Below are positions 35,280 through 46,038 of a DNA stretch of 64,000 nt, in pieces. The stretch lies in contig JARBJD010000212.1 in NCBI GenBank assembly GCA_033064195.1, forward strand, positions 62,001-126,000, written 5' to 3'. The translations under genes and the position numbers were made by a program. A model generated the notes under the pieces. That model was given only the letters and a program-made list of their open reading frames with translations, did no database searches and was not told where the DNA came from. The stretch comes from Blattamonas nauphoetae (Eukaryota; Preaxostyla; Oxymonadida). How positions within the stretch are numbered: the stretch's first letter is position 1; every line of letters begins with the position of its first letter.

Positions 35280-35788
35280 TCCCTCCATCTCCACAGGCCT
35301 TCCTCGCATTTTTGCAGAAGCACCCGCCCACTTTCTGTGCCCGAGTGATGTCACTCGATACTGTGCTCATCCCTCCTCACTTTTCTTCAACACACCAGCA
35401 TTCGCGGAGTGGAAGAGGCAGATGGAAGTTCAGAGAGAGGGGGAGGAGAAGATGCTGACGGAACAGTGCATCGAGCGAGGGTGGTGTGGAGGGAGTGACA
35501 GCGAGGCTCTGCGCGAGGAGAGAGGATGAGCTCACACTCTCACACTTCCCAATTGGCCTCGACAACTCTGCCCAGATCCAACAATCTCTGAACACACTCC
35601 AAATGGCGATCCAAGCAGCGATGAACCCATCCGTCCTCCTCAACCCCCTTTTTTCAGCTCACCCAATCTCTTCAACCACTCACACGCGTGACATCACCGT
35701 CTGCGTGTCGAGTTTAGAATGCAACAACCACTGTCTACACCCACATAGTTGCGGAGGAAGAACTTCTCACTTCCTTGCAGCTTTCTGA
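35280..35788 (+). pseudogene. Host gene fragment in the 6.3-kb element
   Basis: Plus-strand segments in different frames read AFLAFLQKHPPTFCARVMSL (about 35298), FAEWKRQMEVQREGEEKML (about 35400) and SAQIQQSLNTLQMAIQAAMN (about 35565). All three look like genuine helical protein sequence. They probably belong to one intron-containing gene captured in the element. Splicing is not resolved. Confidence 0.35.
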
Positions 35789-35843
35789 TGGAAAGTTGCA
35801 TGCTTTTCTCTTCTTTTGACTTGAGTTTCATTTTGTATTTCTC

Positions 35844-37745
35844 TCATTTCATGTCTGTTCTCATTCCACACCAATCGAAGACAAGTGAAGTGAAACAAAG
35901 ATAAGACAAACCCATGATGTTCTTTTCAACGAATGGTGGGAAGGAGATGAAGATGGACTGGGCACCTTCGGATGTGCTTTGGAGCTGGCGGAGGGTGTGG
36001 CAGAGTTCGGCGGCTTGTTGTTTCATCTCGTCGGTGGAGTCTGATCGGAGGAAGTTTTCTTTGATTTCGATCACTGTAGGGGAGAGGTACTTCGTCCAGT
36101 CGATTGTGGTTGCACCGTTGTCAAGTCGAATCACACCACTTGTCCACTCGCAGATTGTGAGGGAGTCGGAGTTCGGAACAGAAATGTTCACTCCATCAAT
36201 CACACACTCCTTCAAAGTGACGATCGAACCCACTCCAAGGATGAAGACAAATGATTCAGATGGCGTTTCAACAGCAACTTACTCTTTTTTTGACCTCCAA
36301 CGTACCTTCGGTCACCGTGATCAGAGCAGACTCGACTGGATGTGTGGCTGTAGTTGGGATTCGGATGATTCCATTCACATTCTTCCCATTCTCGATTAGT
36401 ACCGACAGATCTTTTGAAATGACAAACGATTTTGTTTCTTTCGTCTCTTTCAGAACTTTGAGAGTGATTTCGTTGTGTCCGAGTCCATCGGCGATGATCC
36501 ATGTTTTGTTGATCGACGGACATGGATTGGTGAGATCGCCACACGTCAGATCATCAAAAGTTGACGAATCATCAACAAACAACGTGATTATGGGTGGCTT
36601 TGGCTTCGTGGTGAATTTGTTGACTTGCTTCCTCATTGGATGTCTCCCCAGTTGCTAAGTTCAGATCGTAGTTGTGTCCGATGTTCACGTGTTCAGCTGT
36701 CAGAATCAGTTTGCAGGAAGTGCAGGGTGAGTTTGTGAACTGTAACGAGATGGACTTGAAGAGGTGTGAAAGCGGCACAGTGAATTGCTTCGCCTTTGGG
36801 TTGATGATGATCGCATTGTTGTCTTTCGTGATCTGTGCAATCGTGTAAACTTAATCGAAGACAGCATGTGGCGACTCCGAGTCGTCCGTTGAGATTGAGC
36901 AAGAGAGCGTTCCATCTTCGTCGCGAGTGAGAGTGACAACAAGATCTGCGTTCGAAGCAGCCTGTTCGAGTGTGAGTGTGCACACACCAGAATCGAACGC
37001 TCTTCCTTCAAATGATAGGTCCAAACTGTTCTCGTCATCACTCAGCACAGGCGACACTTTCTCCAATCGGGTCGGTTCGTCAGGGATTGCGAATGTGAGA
37101 GTCGCATCAATGCATTTCGCGGTTGACAGAGACACAATCCGATATGTCTCACCATACGCCAGCGTGGATTTCGGGTACAGAGGGATCGACACTGTTCCAG
37201 TCGAGTCATCTTCAGATTCGGTGAACGACATTGTAACATTGATTATGTTCGCTTCTGTTTCCGATCCAGATGCAACAGACGACGGAACAACTGTCAGCGT
37301 TGCACTTCCACTTGGCAGTTTATGTCCAGACAGTGTCAGCGTGGTCGTGTTCAGATCGGTACCATTCACTTGCGAAGATATGCTGAGAAGACGAGTCAGT
37401 TCGGGATTCGTCGATGTCGTTCCACCAGCATCGAATGGGACAGTGAGTGTCGTTGTCGATGTTCCATTCACTGAAAGCGTCACAGTGTATGGTCCGTTCG
37501 TCATCAATTTTCCCTCCCAACTCAATCTGATTTCTTTCTCATCGTTCACATGTTCCACTTTTGTGATCCCTGTGATCCGTGCTGGTTCTGAAGGCGTCGT
37601 CATTGCTGTCTCTGACTGCATCACGATGACTGAGGAGCCTGCTGGTTTCTCCGATGCATCGGTGATTGTGTATTCGGTGTTGAACAAGATCTTCTTGTTC
37701 GCTCCATAGATCGGAATCGAGAATGGTTGTCGCTCGAACATGGCA
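35844..37745 (-). pseudogene. Beta-strand surface protein fragment in the 6.3-kb element
   Basis: From 37745 downward the minus strand reads immunoglobulin/fibronectin-like strand repeats (TLTVVPSSVASGSETEANII), then a TAA in the same frame at about 36852, then YTIAQITKDNNAIIINPKAK. A frame change follows near 36620, then FVDDSSTFDDLTCGDLTNPC. A 73-nt intron (donor GTACGTTG near 36303) joins SALITVTE to GSIVTLKECVIDG. Later parts (CHTLRQLQSTSEGAQSIF) follow the usual order of oxymonad Pmp-like proteins. The gene is broken at both ends. Confidence 0.65.
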
Positions 37746-38346
37746 CATGTTGTCCTGCGTGAGAGCAATCAATCGACCAACGAACGACGGCGAGAGAGTC
37801 TGCGATGTTGCTGACGAGACGTACAGCGAGAGGAATTGAAGAGCGGAGCAGCGGGCGGTTAGGGATGGCTGGGAGAGGGCAGCGTGGACGTTGTTGATGA
37901 TGGTGTCGGAGATCTGCTCCGATTGGAGGCTGAACAAGTCGGGTTGGGAGTGTGTGACTGACGCGAAGCACAGAAGGATCCGAGCGAAGGATGCTGACGG
38001 GGCCTGTTCTTGAATCAGTTTGAGAATCATCAGATGCGCTTCGGGGCCGTCGGCGAAGGATCGAATGGACGACGTGAAACAGAACGTCTTGTCGAACGAG
38101 GTGTCGCAGAGGGAGGACACAAGGCGAGGTAAAAGACCAACGAGATGGGCACGAGAGTTTATGGGGTCGATTTGGGTCAGACAACGCCCGGTTTCCTCGA
38201 GAAGACGACACGAAACTGAAAAGTGTTATAGGGAGGAAGAACAGACATAAAAAGCGATTTGAGGGGACAGTTTCATCGAAGAGAGATACGATGAAGGACC
38301 CGAGTGGAAAGAATTCAAATCCATTCTGAGATATCACTTCTGCCAT
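37746..38346 (-). pseudogene. HEAT-like fragment fused to the beta-strand fragment
   Basis: The minus reading begins at ATG 38346 (MAEVISQNGFEFFPLGSF). It passes a probable intron near 38120-38230 and continues as a helical repeat (DTIINNVHAALSQPSLTARC; GRLIALTQDNMCHV) until about 37745. There it switches to unrelated beta-strand sequence. The junction is internal to both proteins, so it is a chimera made by capture or deletion within the element. Confidence 0.55.
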
Positions 38347-38730
38347 TTCAGGAACCTGATCGCGAGAAGATGAGAAGAAGAAAAAGAATAAAAACGTGTT
38401 GACAGATTGAGTCGATCAGTGTGGTGAATGTTTGATCTTCCGACTGTACCAGCGAATCAATTGCAGCTGATATCGAGGTCTGTCCATAGTTGGCCAAAGA
38501 AGAAACGACAGCCACGACTGTCCGCGCTTATATAGATTGTACAGTCTAAATTGGAAAAAATATCATTTGAGAAAGCCGATAAATAGTATGCTTCTGGTAT
38601 GATGGTCATTTCAGGGACGTTTTGAGAGAGTTCATTTGATGATTCGTGAGGAGGTGGTCGCTTTGATTCCTTGTCGCTGTGATGTGAATTTGCCTCGAAT
38701 GAATCTGGTGGATCTTCGAGTGAGCTGATT

Positions 38731-39442
38731 TCAACACCCTACAGTTGGAGATTTGAATTTGTTTATGATCGAGAGAAAGACGGACCTTGAATCCAACAGT
38801 GGTTGTGCTTCCACGCTTTGACATGACTTTAGGCAGTCCCTTTTGGCTGTCTTCTTCGGTGTGAAGCGACTTGGGTCGAGTGCTCTTTCGGTTGGACGTA
38901 AGTTTTGGTTCATCGAAACGATCGATTGTGCTTTCCTTTGAGATGTGGTGGTGTCCTGAATTTTCGTGGATTTCTTGTGCTCCTTGATGAGAACATTCGC
39001 GGTTGGTCGGGTGAACAGCTGAGTCCGCTTCCTCTGTTGCATCTGATGGACTTCTCTTGCTGGTGCTGTCGTTGCTCGCCCTGCAGAAATAATGCCGATG
39101 GGTGCAAGCTTCTTGTTCTGTTTGAACGAGTTAGTGTTGATAAACACAGTGTCGTCTTTACTCTGAAGGTTAAATCGGTAAAAGATGATTCGAAATCATC
39201 ATGTGTGGTGTGAATGTTTGTGTTGTACGATTGGGTCGTGAGTATCCACAAACGGACTAAACAAATGGAGGGAGAGTGACATGAACAAACAAGGATGACA
39301 ACTTGTGGTTTTGTTGAGTAAAGATGAGCGATGAGAGATTGAAAGGAAGAGAAGTCAATCTGGTTTGGATCAGGAAGATTTTCTGATAAACTGTCCACAC
39401 GACGGAGAAAATGACAAATGAATTCTGGAAAACATCGTATAT
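38731..39442 (-). pseudogene. Basic, glutamine-rich host gene fragment in the 6.3-kb element
   Basis: Two minus readings, about 39100-39440 (IDFSSFQSLIAHLYSTKPQ) and 38731-39090 (TTAPAREVHQMQQRKRTQLF), look like exons joined by an intron ending TTTCTGCAG near 39081. The N-terminal side runs straight into the inverted arm, so the start is missing. The family is not recognised. Confidence 0.4.
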
Positions 39443-39605
39443 CGTTGAAAAGATGGTCAATCGATTGAGGAGTTGGGAGGATCCGATTCACAGAATGAAC
39501 AGTTACTTTCAGTTGTCAATAAACAATAAAACAAAGAGAGATGGCAAAAGAATTATGAAAAATGAACAAACACGATGTTGGAAGCTTTCATTTTGGAAAA
39601 AGGAT

Positions 39606-39677
39606 TGCCGATGCCGGGGTTCGATCCCGTGACCGAGGAGTGAGAGGCTCTTCATCTTCCCACTACACCATTTGTTC
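39606..39677 (-). tRNA. tRNA-Glu-like sequence, second copy
   Basis: This is the mirror copy of 33783-33854 in the right arm, with the same A-box, B-box and unpaired acceptor strand. One difference lies in the T-arm region (GTCACGGG against GTCCCGGG). Confidence 0.55.
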
Positions 39678-39886
39678 AATTTTTTCTTGATCAAACATCC
39701 ACACGAATATCTTTCAAAAAAACGAACTTTTTTTTGAGAAAACGAACTTTTTTTCAGATTTCGAACTTTTTCCCAGATTTCGAACTTTTTCCCAGATTTC
39801 GAACTTTTCTTCAGATTTCGAACTTTGTCTCAGATTTCGAACTTTTTCTCAGTTTTAGAACTCTAAATTGTGGCAGCCCATCATCA

Positions 39887-40440
39887 TTGTCGATGTTTGA
39901 ATGTTGGAGACAGCGCATCGAGGGACATAAACGTCTCCACTACATTCTCGCCACCAATTCCGTGCCGTTATCCTCTTTCATCGTCATAGACGTCAGAACC
40001 AGTCATGAACTTGTCAAGCCTCTTCGTAGATGTCATCTACATTCTGCCTTTCCTTTCATCAGCATCATATCAGCCTCTCTCGAGTTGGCAATGTTTCCGT
40101 CGCTTTAATCTAGATAAGAAGTATCAACTCAACACAGCTGTTACCCCGTTGAACGTCATCGACCGCTCACCTCTAGAAAACCGTTCTATGAATCGTCGGT
40201 GCGGTTCTATGCTCTCCATCCGCCTGAAATGGTCGTGGTGATACTGTCACTGGGGAATCAGGGAGGTTAATTCTCCCTGATGCGCATCAGAACGATGCAG
40301 CTTGAAAGTGACAAAGACAACGCCATTTAATTGGGAAGTCTGCCAATCTGAACTTAGAATATGGGGCACAAACGCCTTTGAACAACACTGAACATATTCA
40401 TCAATCGATCACACGAATAGACTCGACGGACAAGAACATA
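39887..40440. other. Region with no supportable gene
   Basis: This continues the decayed sequence that the 6.3-kb element interrupted. No frame is open over a useful length. Confidence 0.4.
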
Positions 40441-40441
40441 A

Positions 40442-41040
40442 TCACTCTTGTCTCCTCACCAGGGTGGCGGGGGATGGATGAAGATTCGTCTTCTCAGAGT
40501 GCTTCTCTTCGCATTCTTCTATCATCGCGACAATCTTGTTCCAACAAAACATCGCCAAACACCGCGTCAAAACTTTCGCGATGGGAACTGCGAGCGGACA
40601 GAATGGTACTTCTGCATCGCCACTCCCATCATCAGCGGAACCACAATTTGGATCGACAGCAGCAACAGCACGAAGTAGATCTGCCAGTAAAGATCCCCAC
40701 ATTCCGCGTATCGGTCGTCATCAGCGACAGAAGACGCCCCGATCCCACTTCTCTCTGAGTGATCAGGTTCAGCTTCATCGTCTTGTTGGAGATGAACGAA
40801 CTTAGCATCCCTCGCATCGACAGCGTTCGACGGAAGAAGGGCCGATACACACTCCATCAGCGAGGCCCTGAATGGACGGAATCACAATCTGCACAATTCT
40901 AAAAGCAAAAGGGAATGTACCATTCGTGTCTATGTTTGCGATGTTCTACAGCAGCAAACCTCACGAGATACCACACGATGTTCACAACCAGCGACCTCTT
41001 CGGTGGCTTCTTTGAACAACAAATTGGGAAAAAGCAGACT
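40442..41040 (-). pseudogene. ABC transporter (ABCC-like) membrane-domain remnant
   Basis: Minus-strand segments in shifting frames read KKPPKRSLVVNIVWYLVRF, then VYRPFFRRTLSMRGMLSSF, then SGRLLSLMTTDTRNVGIF, then IYFVLLLLSIQIVVPLMMGV. The order and the SG-x-LLSLM-x-TD motif resemble the first transmembrane region of ABCC/MRP-type exporters. No nucleotide-binding motifs (Walker A, LSGGQ) are present and the frames do not join. It is an eroded fragment. Confidence 0.5.
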
Positions 41041-41049
41041 CGGTGAGCG

Positions 41050-42160
41050 AGTGTTCCAACAGGTCCCATTCGGCGCGAGCCTTCAGGTATTCTTCCTGCA
41101 ACTGCACACGAACGGATAGTAGACGAAGTCGAACAGTGACTGTTCCGTGCGACTATGACAGATTTCATCAAAAATGGTCGAATCACAACAATCAAAAATG
41201 ATGACAATATCTCTTGTTCTCCAACAATCTCGAAGCATAAAGTCGATTGAAGGCGTGGATGAAACAAACAACAACAATTTTCGATAGACTCGCCATCAAG
41301 CTGATCGTAGATTTTCAAAAGCAACATTATGCAAAGCAGATTCTTCTCTGTCCAACTCCATACTGAGAAATTCAATCAGAATTAGCGGTTCTGGATTGTA
41401 CGCTCAACTCTGCCAGAGAGCTACACTCGATGGTGGAATGCATGACATTCCATTGAGTCCTTCTCTCTCAGTCATTATATTCGATGGTTCAGCCACCATC
41501 AGTCTGATGGGTTCGATTGTTGAGCTACAAAGGGTGGAAGCACATTCAGTCGTCAAGCATTGGTCGGTCTTTCATGGATGAATCACTGTCTGTCAAGGGA
41601 TACAGTGGGATTCTCAGTACCACAGGAGGGTTTTCCTCTGTTTCGCCTGTTCATCTGGTCCAACGCGTCAAGTGAACTTCTCCAGCGCTCACAAGAATGA
41701 TAGAGGGTGAGCTGGGAATGAAGTTATCTTCACAGTGGCTTCATCGCTTGGACTCTTGCAACGATTCTGTCAATAGCTACGTCATCAACAAGCGAATCGC
41801 ACGCAACGATTAGAGCAGATATCCTTCTGATGTGGGAGAAGGAAATCAACAAGTGCAGCACTAGACAGGCTGAAAGTGTCGTCCTCCGGAGTTCCGTTCT
41901 CCGATATTCCCGAACGAACTTTGACTATCACCCTGGGTCAATCGAATCTGATATCGAACTTTTCATCCCTCATCACGATCGGCTTGATACTGCATCAGGT
42001 CGTCAATCAAGAAAGAACTCCCTCCAGAACTAGAGGAATGGAGGAACACACTCAGGAACTGATCACAACAAATCTTGGCTGCAGCCACTAAAGTGGTGTC
42101 ACGGTCCTCTCTGAACAGATATGTTCTGTCTTATCTCTTCATTCTCTTTCGTTCTCTGCT
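41050..42160. other. Decayed sequence
   Basis: There are short beta-helix-like readings on the plus strand (for example IPLSPSLSVIIFDGSATISL near 41450) and nothing intact. Probably an eroded surface-protein gene. Confidence 0.35.
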
Positions 42161-42228
42161 AGGTTCTTTTCAACTCTCAATGGAGTGGGAGCTGAAGGTT
42201 TGTGAGGAGCGACTGGTAAGAGAGCTCC

Positions 42229-42493
42229 TTGTAACAAACCAAAGCTCCCACGGAGTTCAAAAGCTGCCCCCAAGATTGACCAGGCCGAAGGGCCTTTGCT
42301 CCCTCTCCCACCGCGAAAGCGGTAGTTTCTCGGATCATTGGTTTGCCCTGATTCGAGAAAAAGAAGTGTAAAAACTCATAATGAATCTAATTTGGAGAAT
42401 AATTTAAATTGAATCCCTTTTTTGCCCATCAGGACCTATGGGCCACTTCACTGACCTTTATCTCAATGGAGTGGGAGCTTTGGTTTGTTACAA
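42229..42493. mobile_element. 265-bp inverted-repeat element
   Basis: The ends are 23-bp inverted repeats beginning TTGTAACAAACCAAAGCTCC. The flanks (42165-42228) and the interior (42430-42480) carry the dispersed repeat also seen at 31597-31680. It is non-coding and MITE-like. Confidence 0.6.
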
Positions 42494-42759
42494 AGATAAT
42501 CCGGTCACAAAGTGTTGTGTAGGAACACCAGGAATTGATTGGAGAGAGGACGATTGACGATGTGACAGTCAAAGACAGCCGCGTTGAGAACGACCAACCC
42601 AAAACAGCAGACCATTTCTGGAAGATTGGAGGCGATCCCAGAATCTGCTCGTCAGCACCAGCAATCAAAATATTCCCAACATCCGAGGAGAGTCCGCAGA
42701 AATCATTGTGGAGTCATTCGAGAGATGCGGCTTCGACGCTTCATTTGAGATCCAACTGG

Positions 42760-43824
42760 TCACAGCCTTTTCACATTCGATCCCAGCAATTTCAAGATGG
42801 AGTGACAATCTGTGACAACCCTGAGACCATCATCTCCGTCGTCGTCGTTCATCGTCATCTGTTCGAGAGTGTCTTCGAAGCCTTCCGAAATCAGTGCTTG
42901 CATCATCCGTTTCCCAGATTGGACTACTTCAGGACCTTCCTTCTTCCATTCTCTCAGCAAGGGTTTGGTGTTGGTGAGAGTCGTCCAGAGACAACCATTG
43001 TCTTCGACAAATGAAAGACAACTTGAGAATGCCATCACAATCGGAGATGTGAGAACATTATCCAAAGTTGGACGATGAAATGGACCCATTTGAAAGAGAA
43101 TGCTCAACAGAGACATGAATGAAAACAACAGCTCTCCATTTATGATGTATCGATTGGAGATCAGAAATGACACATATTGTGAGGATGGGAGTACGACCTT
43201 CTGGAAGATCATTTCACGATGGTTGAGTTGGTCGACGGCAGAAGTGATGTCAAGCATCCTGAGAGATGCTGGAGATGTAAGGTTGAGGCAAAAGATGATG
43301 ATCCAGATGAGATGGTTGATGACCTGTTCTTTTCCTGAAATTGGCAGTGTGTGAGGTTGGACAGTTTCTAAAATACCGGAGATGAGATCAGACTCCACGA
43401 GATGCTGTCTGACTTTTGAAGACTTTTCAATTGTTTGCTTCAAGAACGATCACGCTGCTGCGACCACAGCCGAGTAGGGAGATGATATCAGAGTTTCAAT
43501 GCTCTCTAAAAAGTCAGTAGGCGAGCCGACTAAATCCGGAACGAGATCAGTCATGAGTTTCGCAGGAAGATCGTGTTCGTGCCACCTCGGCTCGAGATTC
43601 CTCAGAAATTGGGCAGCTCTATCTTGAAGTGAATTGTCAAATGTGTGCCTAGTTTTAACGAGTGACACAAGCGTATTGTAAATCGCTGATTTGTCCTCAA
43701 AAGACAATTCCGAGTTCACATCGAAATGCATGAATTGTTCAGGTGATGTCTTCAATGTTGAAAGGGATTCCTGCGAAGCACGAAGATTGCTATCAAAGGA
43801 TGAGGTCAAAGGAGCAATTTTCAT
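42760..43824 (-). pseudogene. HEAT/ARM-like family A paralogue with one in-frame TGA
   Basis: The gene reads from ATG at 43824 (MKIAPLTSSFDS) to TGA at 42760, 354 codons. One TGA lies in frame near 43447, between SPYSAVVAAA and SFLKQTIEKS. The frame and family similarity continue across it, so the likely original codon was CGA (Arg). It is related to 10530-11582, and the C-terminus (CLSFVEDNG to LLGSNVKRL) is the cleanest part. This is either a young pseudogene or a read-through case. Helical repeat scaffold, function unknown. Confidence 0.7.
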
Positions 43825-43884
43825 TTTCTATTGAAAAGTGAGTCAGATCTTCCCATTGAAGTCTGCTTCCATCCTATTCCTTCT

Positions 43885-45575
43885 TGGTTTCTGGAGTTTT
43901 CTTCTTTTCTGAAAACATCTGATCCGAAAAGGTGTTTTTTCTCGAAGAAATGAATACCAAGACTTGTCTGTGATGACTCGACCAATAAATAATTGTTGTG
44001 GCACGATCAATGAATCCAAGAATGTTCTCAGACCTTCAACAGGTTTGATCTGAACTTAATCATACTGTCTCTTTATTCCTCACCTTTCTGTCCTTTTTGT
44101 GCCAAACTGTCCTCAGAAACTCTCACAAAGTCTCGAAGAAGATGAGAAGGTTTGTATCATGTTTTTCTTCCTCATTTATCTCGTTTCCAGAATGAAACCA
44201 CATGCGAGTCCGTGTTTAAATGGTTGAGTGATCCGTCTGTAAATCCAAGAAACAAAGTCAACTCATTCCAATGGTTCCACATTCACACTCTCCTCGCAAA
44301 CCACATCCAATCACAACCAGACAATGAACAAAACAATCAACCCCTCTCCTCTCTTCTCCAACTCGTTCTCCACGTTCTCGACGAGTGCTTCGATTCTCAA
44401 ACTCCAATCCCAAACAAGCGACTCCTCCACTCTTCTCTCTCCCATCTCGCCCAATCTCCCTCCATCGATATCAGAATCAGACGGATGACTGATCGATGCT
44501 TGACATCGTTGGAAACAAACGAGGAGGACACATTGATTCTCCAGGAGAAGTCAACGATAGAATCGATGGAATCAACACAAACATCATTCATCAATCTGCA
44601 ACAGCAGCATGACCAGCTTCAGCAAGACCATGACCAGCTTCAGCAAGATCATGAGCAGAGTCACCAAGAGAACGAGCAGCTGCGTTTTGAGTTGGTGAAT
44701 AACACACAGAAACTGGAAGAGAATGAAAGGAGTCTGACTCAGGCACAGCAGACAATTGAAAAGATGAAGACTGAAAATGCTCGAATCAGACCAATTGTGG
44801 CATCTGACGTCATCGTCGCGTTCAGTCCGGAGCACATCAGTGTGAAGAGATCAGCAGTCACACGAATAAATTCGACAAGTCATGTGGGTTGCTTCACAAG
44901 ACCTGTCTCGAAAGGCATTCATCGACTGTCCATCGAAATGGAAGCAAATACCAGTTTGTCCATACTTCATTCATCTTCTTCCTTCTTTCAGTGATTGGTG
45001 TGATTGACGCTGCCGAGTATCCAAAGCATCTCACAAAACCTGTTTATGAATCTCCAAAAGCAGCGTTGATGCAGAACTGCTCAGGAGCTCTCTACACGGC
45101 TGGTCGAGTCATTGCTCAGAACACGAAAACCCGAGCAGAGCAGGAGCTTTCGGCGGAGGCTGATTTGGAGAAGAGGACACTCCACTTCTTCATCGACGGT
45201 GTCCAACAGCCACACCACTTCATCAACATTCCTGTCCCTCTCGTCTTCGCTCTTGATCCCTACACACAGAATGTTCCGATTGAGATCATGTTTTGGGGAG
45301 AGGAACCGCAGTCACACGTGCAATTCCAGGGAACGGGACATAATTTGGGATGATAATCCAATTTTTTCGAACACTTATTACTTCAATCATTACACCAATG
45401 ATACTTGTTCTTCCCACCTTGCTAATTCTTCCGTTCCATGCTTCCAGTTGATTGTTGGTTGAATTACCGCATTTTCAATCAAGAACAAGATGAATAGTAT
45501 CGACGAGTAGAGATTCATTTGAATTCAACAAAAGAGAATGATGAACAGAGGAGAAACAGACAGATTGAAGCGAGC
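43885..45575 (+). repeat. Tandem segmental duplication, copy 1
   Basis: About 1.7 kb containing a complete coiled-coil/SPRY gene with its upstream and downstream sequence is repeated at about 48643-50303 in the same orientation. Upstream similarity (GTTTTCTTCTTTTCTGAAAA) covers about 130 bp before the ATG and so includes the promoter. Confidence 0.85.
44022..45353 (+). CDS. Coiled-coil/SPRY-like protein, four exons
   Basis: Exons 44022-44042, 44117-44149, 44191-44953 and 44992-45353 give 392 residues. The start ATGTTCTCAGACC is conserved in the second copy, whereas an in-frame ATG 12 bp upstream is not. The introns are 74, 41 and 38 nt. Domain order: helical domain (about 20-125, with KVNSFQWFHIHTLLANH), coiled coil (about 145-215, with DQLQQDHDQLQQDHEQ repeats), then a beta-rich C-terminal domain (about 220-392, ending TFQGTGHNLG or QFQGTGHNLG) with a SPRY/lectin-like look. 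No signal peptide or membrane span, so probably cytoplasmic. A binding or scaffold role is inferred from the architecture only. Confidence 0.85.
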
Positions 45576-45579
45576 GATT

Positions 45580-46030
45580 CAATTTCGATGTCCTGCAGAA
45601 GAAGAAAACATAGAATTTGAGGAATAAAGAATGGACAGAGCTAACTTGGCTATTACGTAGAGATAATGCAATTCCAAAACGCTAAAGGAGCATATTTCTA
45701 CAATATTTTTTCACGTGGTTCAAGGACCCTGAAGAGATAAGAAAATGCGAAATATGCAAGAAAAAGACACTTTTCAGAAGATAAATGATAGATTTTTGAT
45801 AGCGGAGAGGATCGAGCTCGTTCGAGTTTGAAACAGAGGCGAGATGTTCATCGAAGCGTCTGACAGTTGTTTTTCTCGGCTGCTATGACGGTTAGACGAT
45901 CAGGATTTTCCATAGGAAAAGACTAAGAATGAGACTTCACTGTTTTCATCAGCTCAGGATGAATCGATAAATCAGAGCCGGATTAATGTACAAAAAACGG
46001 GTTCGTGATCATTTTTTCCTTTCAGCCTCA
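45580..46030. other. Intergenic spacer
   Basis: AT-rich with no open frame of note. It ends in a pyrimidine tract and CAG just before the start of the beta-helix gene. Confidence 0.4.
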
Positions 46031-46038
46031 GAGGAGAG

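Larger units (their letters stand above)
33601..39878. mobile_element. 6.3-kb element with ~430-bp inverted ends and host gene cargo
   Basis: The arms 33601-34019 and about 39443-39878 are reverse complements. They begin GGCTGCCACAATTT and contain a tandem ~18-bp motif GTTCGAAATCTG plus a tRNA-Glu-like sequence. An 8-bp target duplication CATCATCA lies at 33593-33600 and 39879-39886. Long arms, an 8-bp duplication and gene-fragment cargo fit a Mutator-like (Pack-MULE-type) element. The GG end and 8-bp duplication would also allow Merlin. No transposase is recognised. At least four host gene fragments lie between the arms. Confidence 0.85.

Noticed and set aside
33601-39878. A Polinton-type element, suggested by the long inverted ends.
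   Set aside because: No hallmark genes were seen and the 8-bp target duplication does not fit; gene-fragment cargo fits a Mutator-like element better.
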